Below are positions 15,754 through 19,948 of a stretch of DNA of 19,948 nucleotides, in pieces. A model generated the notes under the pieces. The model worked only from the letters and a program-made list of their open reading frames with translations. It did no database searches and was not told the DNA's origin. The stretch spans positions 1 through 19,948 of the forward strand of contig CALLAV010000243.1 of NCBI GenBank assembly GCA_938001995.1, read 5' to 3'. Numbering within the stretch: position 1 is the first letter of the stretch; each line of letters begins with the position of its first letter. This DNA comes from an uncultured Amylibacter sp. (GTDB lineage Bacteria; Pseudomonadota; Alphaproteobacteria; Rhodobacterales; Rhodobacteraceae). The position numbers and the translations under genes are program-made.

Positions 15754-16863
15754 TCAGTTGGACCTTGCGTCAAGCACGCCAGCGGCGGTCATTTGGGAAT
15801 AAAGCAGGCCTTCGCGCAAGCCACGATCCGCAACCGTCAGGCAGCTAGAGGGCCAAACCCGCAGGATCGCCTGTAAAATCGCAGCGCCCGACATAATTAA
15901 TTCGTGCCGGTCTGATCCGATACAAGGCGCTTTGCGGCGGCCTTCGGGACCGATGGACAGGTATTGGTTCACCACAAGATCGATTTCATCTTTGCACATG
16001 GAGACGCCATCCACCTTGCACCGTTCATATCGTGTCAGCCCAAGATGGGAGGCCGCAACCGTTGTCACTGTTCCTGACGTGCCAATAATCTGACAGCGTT
16101 CGCCGTTGCCGATTTCTGGTGGCACAAATTCGTCGATCTGTTCTTCGAAGCAGCAGGACATCAGCGCAAATTTTGATCGATCATCATCCACGTCGTGAAA
16201 CATGTCTTTCAGTGTGGCAACACCAAGCGGGACAGACTTCCAATCCATGATGCAGGCGGATTTTTCGCACCCCGCGCGGCCACGTTTGTTAAGGTCCAGT
16301 TCAACCAAGGCCCGCGCACGATTGTGTGGGGCCACAGTACTAAGGTCCAGCCACACGAGTTCGGTCGAGCCGCCGCCAATATCCACGATTAACAACTGAT
16401 CGGAATCATCACGCAAATGCGGCGCACAACTGACCACAGCCAAACGGGCCTCTTCTGCGGGGTCGATGATTTCAAGGTTTAGGCCGGTTTCGCGCTTCAC
16501 AAGGTTGACGAAATTTGCACCGTTCTTAGCGCGTCGACACGCCTCGGTCGCGACAAGGCGGGAATGCTGCACACCGTGTTGGCGCAGTTTTTTACCGCAA
16601 ATCCGCAGCGCACCAAGCGTGCGTTTGATCGCAGCAGGCGCAAGTGTGCCGTATTCCGCAAGACCCGCGCCCAGATGAACCGGCTTGGAGAAGGCATCGA
16701 CCACTTCAAATTCATTGCCAATGGGGCGCGCAATCAACATGCGGCAACTGTTTGTCCCTAAATCGAGCGCAGCAAAAAGCCCCCCATTGGCAGCGCCATT
16801 TGGGTGGTTTCTTTGTGACTTATGGCGGCCATTTTGCGCCGCTTGTTTATTGTTGGCTCGCAT
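15754..16863 (-). CDS. ppx: Ppx/GppA family exopolyphosphatase or pppGpp phosphatase
   Basis: This protein has an ASKHA actin-like fold, 369 residues from the chosen start. [17 protein letters not shown] is the first phosphate loop, [16 protein letters not shown] and [12 protein letters not shown] follow, [17 protein letters not shown] is the second phosphate loop with the catalytic-site glycines, and [16 protein letters not shown] and MSGAAIL come later. The family hydrolyses polyphosphate or pppGpp, and sequence alone does not separate the two. The C-terminal HD-type domain of E. coli Ppx is missing, so this is the short form. An in-frame ATG at 16944 would add 27 non-conserved residues; neither start has a good ribosome-binding site. 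The start is therefore the least certain part. It heads the ppx-rlmE operon. Confidence 0.88.
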   Translation of the reverse strand: MRANNKQAAQNGRHKSQRNHPNGAANGGLFAALDLGTNSCRMLIARPIGNEFEVVDAFSKPVHLGAGLAEYGTLAPAAIKRTLGALRICGKKLRQHGVQHSRLVATEACRRAKNGANFVNLVKRETGLNLEIIDPAEEARLAVVSCAPHLRDDSDQLLIVDIGGGSTELVWLDLSTVAPHNRARALVELDLNKRGRAGCEKSACIMDWKSVPLGVATLKDMFHDVDDDRSKFALMSCCFEEQIDEFVPPEIGNGERCQIIGTSGTVTTVAASHLGLTRYERCKVDGVSMCKDEIDLVVNQYLSIGPEGRRKAPCIGSDRHELIMSGAAILQAILRVWPSSCLTVADRGLREGLLYSQMTAAGVLDARSN

Positions 16864-17022
16864 GAGCTTGCACCAAAATCTGTTACGCTCAAGGTAGGCT
16901 TTTGCAGGTGATTTTACAAGATTGTTATTTTTCAACCCGCACATCGTAAGAAGTGTCGTTAAAATGGCTGTCGAAGTCGAAAACGGTCTTCTGAATCAGG
17001 CGCGAACAAAATAGAGGTGGTG

Positions 17023-17058
17023 ATGAAAACGCGGATAAGGATTCTCTGTTATGCCTGA
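17023..17058 (+). other. Possible 11-codon leader ORF before the one-carbon operon
   Basis: ATG at 17023 follows a strong purine-rich GAGGTGG and opens a reading frame for MKTRIRILCYA. Its TGA ends at 17058, eight bases inside the next gene, and it includes the rare codons ATA and AGG. It could be a leader peptide or chance. No attenuator hairpin was found. Confidence 0.25.
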
Positions 17059-17347
17059 TGTCACCATCGTATTTTGGCGCGATATCCCAGCCCAGGTTAT
17101 TGTGGGCAAAGGGCGTCGTGGCGCAAAGGTGCAGCTGCCAGAGCGGTTTGAACAGGCCATCGACCGCTGCGCCATGAAAATAGACGCCAAGGACAGCGAT
17201 GCTTATCTGGCCGAATGGCGCAAAGCGGACCCTTATGCTGTGGACGGCGAACAAGGCGAAGTGGCCGCAGCAGAGGCTGCCCGCCTTGAGGCCGAATACG
17301 ACAAAGACCGCATTAAACAACTGATCGACAACGACGGCTGGGCCTAA
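17051..17347 (+). CDS. Small PF13769-type ('virulence factor') protein of the one-carbon cluster
   Basis: This 98-residue soluble protein starts PDVTIVFWRDIPAQVIVGKGRRGAKVQL and continues with PERFEQAIDRCAMKI and a charged helical C terminus (AAAEAARLEAEYDKDRIKQLIDNDGW). I recall this as the small family that databases label 'virulence factor' (PF13769). The label is historical and says nothing about pathogenicity here. The AAGGA about 10 bases upstream supports the ATG. It sits 28 bases before a methylenetetrahydrofolate reductase gene, and the context points to a role in folate or corrinoid methyl transfer, perhaps as an accessory subunit of the reductase. Its biochemical activity is unknown to me. 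Confidence 0.75.
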   Translation: MPDVTIVFWRDIPAQVIVGKGRRGAKVQLPERFEQAIDRCAMKIDAKDSDAYLAEWRKADPYAVDGEQGEVAAAEAARLEAEYDKDRIKQLIDNDGWA

Positions 17348-17375
17348 ACCCCGCCCCTTTTGAAAGTGTAAGCCT

Positions 17376-18302
17376 ATGGCTCTTTTGAAATTTGGTTCCA
17401 AAAACGACGCTCCTGTAGAGGTGAATCCAGAAGTAGAGGCTTTCTTGCAAGGCTACTCTATCGAGGTGATGCCGCGCACCGCCGAGAAGGTGGAAGATTT
17501 CCGCACGCTCCTACCCAACGGCACGCGCGTTTACATTGCCCATATTGAGGGCACGCCCATCGAGGACATGGTCGCCACGGCCAAGCGGATCAGGGGCGAA
17601 GGCTATGATGTGATGCCGCATTTTCCAGCGCGGATCATCAAGGATGAGGCGACTTTGGCCGACTGGATCGCACGCTATCAAGGCGAAGCGGATGTGGATC
17701 AAGCGTTGTTGCTGGCGGGTGGTGTCGCCAAACCGCACGGTGATTACCATTCCTCCATGCAGTTGCTCGACACAGGTTTGTTTGACAAAGCGGGTTTCAA
17801 ACGCCTGCACACGGCGGGCCACCCCGAAGTGAACACAGACATTGACCCCGATGGTGGGCGCAAGAATGTGAACGAAGCGCTGTCTTGGAAACAAGAGTTT
17901 TCCAAACGCACGGACGCGCAGATGGCGCTGGCGACGCAGTTCTGTTTTGACAGCAAACCCGTTATCGAATGGGCCGATGATCTGAAAGCGCAAGGCATTG
18001 ATATCACAGTGCATATCGGGATCGCGGGCCCAGCCAAACTGCAAACCATGATCAAATTCGCCATTGCTTGCGGTGTTGGCCCGTCCTTGAAGGTGCTACA
18101 AAAGCGCGCCAAAGATGTGACAAAACTGCTGTTGCCGTTCGAGCCGACACAGATCATCACCGAGCTGGCCGCTCACAAAGCCGCGAACCCCGATTTCAAC
18201 ATCGAGCAGGTGCATTTCTTCCCGCTCGGTGGCATTAAAACGAACGCCACTTGGGCGATCAACAACGGTGGCGAATCCGCCACCCCAGCAGCACAAGCAT
18301 AA
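17376..18302 (+). CDS. Divergent methylenetetrahydrofolate reductase
   Basis: This 308-residue TIM-barrel protein resembles MetF, which reduces methylene-THF to methyl-THF. Family positions can be matched: E30 of SIEVMPR to the catalytic Glu of SFEFFPP, HTAGHPEVNTD (145-155) to the AYPEVHPEA strand, and TQFCFD (187-192, with Q188) to TQFFFD. The LLLAGG segment (111-116) has Gly where MetF has the conserved Asp of RGD that contacts FAD and folate. The N-terminal KFGSKNDAPVEVNPEVEAFL stretch is an extension. Similarity to standard MetF is low overall, so it may use a different electron donor or a partner subunit such as the preceding small protein. It is 11 bases from the methyltransferase that would use its product. 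Confidence 0.84.
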   Translation: MALLKFGSKNDAPVEVNPEVEAFLQGYSIEVMPRTAEKVEDFRTLLPNGTRVYIAHIEGTPIEDMVATAKRIRGEGYDVMPHFPARIIKDEATLADWIARYQGEADVDQALLLAGGVAKPHGDYHSSMQLLDTGLFDKAGFKRLHTAGHPEVNTDIDPDGGRKNVNEALSWKQEFSKRTDAQMALATQFCFDSKPVIEWADDLKAQGIDITVHIGIAGPAKLQTMIKFAIACGVGPSLKVLQKRAKDVTKLLLPFEPTQIITELAAHKAANPDFNIEQVHFFPLGGIKTNATWAINNGGESATPAAQA

Positions 18303-18313
18303 GGCGCTTACTC

Positions 18314-19402
18314 ATGACACGCACAGTCGTCGAATCTAAAACAAAAACAGCCATCATCGGTTTTGACGAGCCGTTCTGCGTCATTGGCGAACGGATCAAC
18401 CCGACGGGCCGCAAAATCCTGTCCGAAGAACTGGAGCGCGGTGACTTTTCCCGCGTTGAAGCAGACGCTGTGGCGCAAGTCATGGCGGGCGCAAACGTGC
18501 TCGACGTGAACTCTGGTGCGGTGTTTTCAAACAAAATGGCCGAAGACCCCCGTTATGCCGATAACAATTTTGTTGAGCCAACTCTGATGAAAGAGCTGGT
18601 GGAAAAGGTTCAAGCCGTTGTGGATGTGCCGTTGTGTATCGATTCCTCTGTTCCGGGTGCACTGGAAAACGGGTTGGCCGCAGCCGAAGGTCGCCCGCTT
18701 CTGAATTCCGTTACGGGTGAAGAAGAGCGTTTGGAAATGGTTCTGCCGCTAGTGAAAAAATACAACGTACCAGTTGTGGCGATTTCCAACGACGACACAG
18801 GCATTTCCGAAGACCCAGATGTGCGGTTTGCCGTGGCTAAAAAGATCGTGGAACGGGCCGCTGATTTTGGCATTCCTGCCCATGACATTGTGGTGGATCC
18901 GCTGGTAATGCCGATTGGGGCCATGGCAACTGCTGGTTTGCAAGTGTTCACTTTGGTGCGCCGTTTGCGCGAAGAATTGGGCGTTAACACCACTTGTGGC
19001 GCGTCCAACATCTCGTTTGGCCTGCCAAACCGTCACGGCATCAACAATGCCTTCCTGCCAATGGCGATGACCGCTGGCATGACGTCTGCTATTATGAACC
19101 CTGTTGCCCTGCCCGTGAACCAAAAGAAGATCGACGCCAAAATGGCCGAACTGGCCGAGGCTGGCATTATCGTGCCAGACGGGATCGACATGGAGCTGTT
19201 TGCGAACCTCGTCGGGCTCGGTTCCACAAAGCCAAAAGCTGGCAAGGAAATGGAAGCCATTCGCGCCGCCAATTTCCTAACTGACAACGATCCGCACGGG
19301 GCCGATTGGATCAACTTTAATAAAGTTGCGCTTAAAGCGGGCGAAGCCGAGGCAGGCGCGCGTGGACGCCGCGCAGGTGGCGGACGTCGCCGCCGTGGGT
19401 AA
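18314..19402 (+). CDS. Methyltetrahydrofolate:corrinoid-protein methyltransferase (pterin-binding domain)
   Basis: This 362-residue stand-alone pterin-binding (DHPS-like) TIM barrel equals the folate domain of B12-dependent methionine synthase. Motifs are FCVIGERINPTGRK (21-34), GANVLDVNSGAV (59-70), PLCIDSSVPGALENGL (106-121), LNSVTGEEERLE (130-141), SNDDTGI (158-164), VVDPLVMPIGA (193-203) and GASNISFGLPNRHGINNAFL (229-248). Family members move the methyl group of methyl-THF to the cobalt of a corrinoid protein. No cobalamin-binding or homocysteine domain is attached, so partners must lie elsewhere. The tail ARGRRAGGGRRRRG (349-362) is strongly basic. The ATG at 18314 is favoured; the frame is open 21 codons further upstream but that part overlaps the reductase gene. 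Confidence 0.9.
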   Translation: MTRTVVESKTKTAIIGFDEPFCVIGERINPTGRKILSEELERGDFSRVEADAVAQVMAGANVLDVNSGAVFSNKMAEDPRYADNNFVEPTLMKELVEKVQAVVDVPLCIDSSVPGALENGLAAAEGRPLLNSVTGEEERLEMVLPLVKKYNVPVVAISNDDTGISEDPDVRFAVAKKIVERAADFGIPAHDIVVDPLVMPIGAMATAGLQVFTLVRRLREELGVNTTCGASNISFGLPNRHGINNAFLPMAMTAGMTSAIMNPVALPVNQKKIDAKMAELAEAGIIVPDGIDMELFANLVGLGSTKPKAGKEMEAIRAANFLTDNDPHGADWINFNKVALKAGEAEAGARGRRAGGGRRRRG

Positions 19403-19419
19403 AACACGGGTAACGCGCT

Positions 19420-19806
19420 GTGATTGTTAAATCCCTAACAGATGTGATCGGAACGCCCGATCACGCATCGGGCGATGGCTGGGAAAGCCGTCGCCTTTTG
19501 CTTGCCCGTGACGGGCTGGGCTATTCCTTGCACGATACTGTGGTGAAACAGGGTCAAACCCTTGAATTGGAATACAAAAACCACGTCGAAGCGAATTACT
19601 GCATTGCAGGTGAAGGCACCGTGACCAACGCGCTAACGGGCGCGATTTATCCCCTGTCCGCAGGCACAGTCTATGTTTTGGACAATCACGAACCCCATGT
19701 TTTGACCGCGACCAAGGGCGATTTGCGCTTGGTTTGTGTGTTCACGCCTGCGTTGTCTGGCGAGGAAACCCATGACGCCGATGGCAGTTACGCTGCACCT
19801 GAATAA
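19420..19806 (+). CDS. ectC: Ectoine synthase EctC, without ectA or ectB
   Basis: This 128-residue cupin matches ectoine synthase, which closes N-gamma-acetyl-diaminobutyrate to ectoine. It has the full family length. The iron ligands reported for EctC fall at the same positions here: E57 (VEANYCIAGEG), Y85 (GTVYVLD) and H93 (NHEPHVL). GWESRRLLLARDGLGYSLHDT (20-40) and VCVFTPALSGEETHDADGSY (105-124) are also typical. The gene begins with GTG and has only a weak ribosome-binding site. The ectA and ectB genes that make its substrate are not beside it, so it is a solitary copy. It lies 17 bases after the methyltransferase gene. It could close another gamma-acetylated diamine, use imported substrate, or work with ectA/ectB elsewhere. 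Confidence 0.9.
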   Translation: MIVKSLTDVIGTPDHASGDGWESRRLLLARDGLGYSLHDTVVKQGQTLELEYKNHVEANYCIAGEGTVTNALTGAIYPLSAGTVYVLDNHEPHVLTATKGDLRLVCVFTPALSGEETHDADGSYAAPE

Positions 19807-19910
19807 AATCACCGAAAATGCCGCAAATAGCCCAAATATGACGCGGTTTCGCTTTCCATTCGGCACAGCTTGCCTATTGTTTTCTCAACACAAAAAACAG
19901 AGCGACGGAT

Positions 19911-19948
19911 ATGACCGACAGCAACGATCCTTTGGTAATTTTCACCCC
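19911..19948 (+). CDS. Start of a gene cut by the window edge; possibly RamA-like corrinoid-activation ferredoxin
   Basis: ATG at 19911, with AGCGACGG a few bases upstream, opens MTDSNDPLVIFT and then runs off the edge. From memory, proteins of the RamA-like (DUF4445/ASKHA) group in roseobacters start very similarly, continuing into an N-terminal 2Fe-2S domain. They reactivate oxidised corrinoid proteins, which would fit the methyltransferase upstream. Only 12 codons are visible, so this is a guess supported by context. Confidence 0.4.
   Translation, partial: MTDSNDPLVIFT

Noticed and set aside
16864..17050. Possible riboswitch (SAM, SAH or cobalamin) before the one-carbon operon
   Set aside because: The 187-base gap shows no recognisable conserved core or paired stems of these classes, and no terminator hairpin.
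18349..19402. Frameshifted or truncated metH
   Set aside because: The gene has its own start, an intact pterin barrel and a proper stop. The missing cobalamin and homocysteine domains reflect a separate-subunit form, not a broken gene.

Overview
The window looks like chromosomal DNA of a Roseobacter-group alphaproteobacterium (Rhodobacteraceae). The main reasons are the gene order dusB(nifR3)-ntrB-ntrC-ntrY, the fused ispDF gene, an NtrC without the sigma-54 contact loop, and a pterin-dependent methyltransferase set with a stand-alone MeTr protein. Protein-level recognition is from memory of families; nothing was searched. The window is densely coding, with no gene-free stretch longer than about 190 bases. 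I saw no tRNA, rRNA, insertion sequence, prophage or CRISPR array.

Region 1 (1-4548, minus strand) is the nitrogen-control operon, read right to left: dusB, ntrB, ntrC and the N-terminal part of ntrY, which runs off the left edge. Region 2 (4658-6764, plus) is a tightly overlapping operon of ispDF (isoprenoid precursors), pgpA (phosphatidylglycerol synthesis) and a CinA C-terminal-type pncC (NMN deamidase). Region 3 (6765-8150) is a single ammonium transporter gene, amtB. It has an NtrC-type palindrome upstream and a hairpin terminator shared with the convergent gene. No glnK lies beside it.

Region 4 (8149-11300) holds housekeeping genes: a nitronate monooxygenase-like flavoprotein, a Coq10/RatA START-domain protein, hypoxanthine phosphoribosyltransferase, and a TDT/TehA-type membrane transporter. 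Region 5 (11368-14543, plus) is a four-gene, translationally coupled cluster: an agmatinase-family ureohydrolase, a fold-type IV aminotransferase resembling (R)-selective amine transaminases, a DUF985 cupin and a membrane fatty-acid desaturase. No pathway known to me joins these four. Region 6 (14537-16863, minus) is ppx/gppA, rlmE and a small membrane-anchored protein of unknown function.

Region 7 (17051 to the right edge, plus) is a one-carbon/corrinoid cluster: a small PF13769-type protein, a divergent methylenetetrahydrofolate reductase, a pterin-binding methyltransferase with an Arg/Gly-rich tail, an ectoine synthase (EctC) without ectA or ectB, and the first codons of what may be a RamA-like corrinoid-reactivation ferredoxin. 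The reductase and methyltransferase would make methyl-THF and pass its methyl group to a corrinoid protein, probably for a split methionine synthase. The places most worth following up are the lone EctC inside this cluster and the ureohydrolase/transaminase operon.
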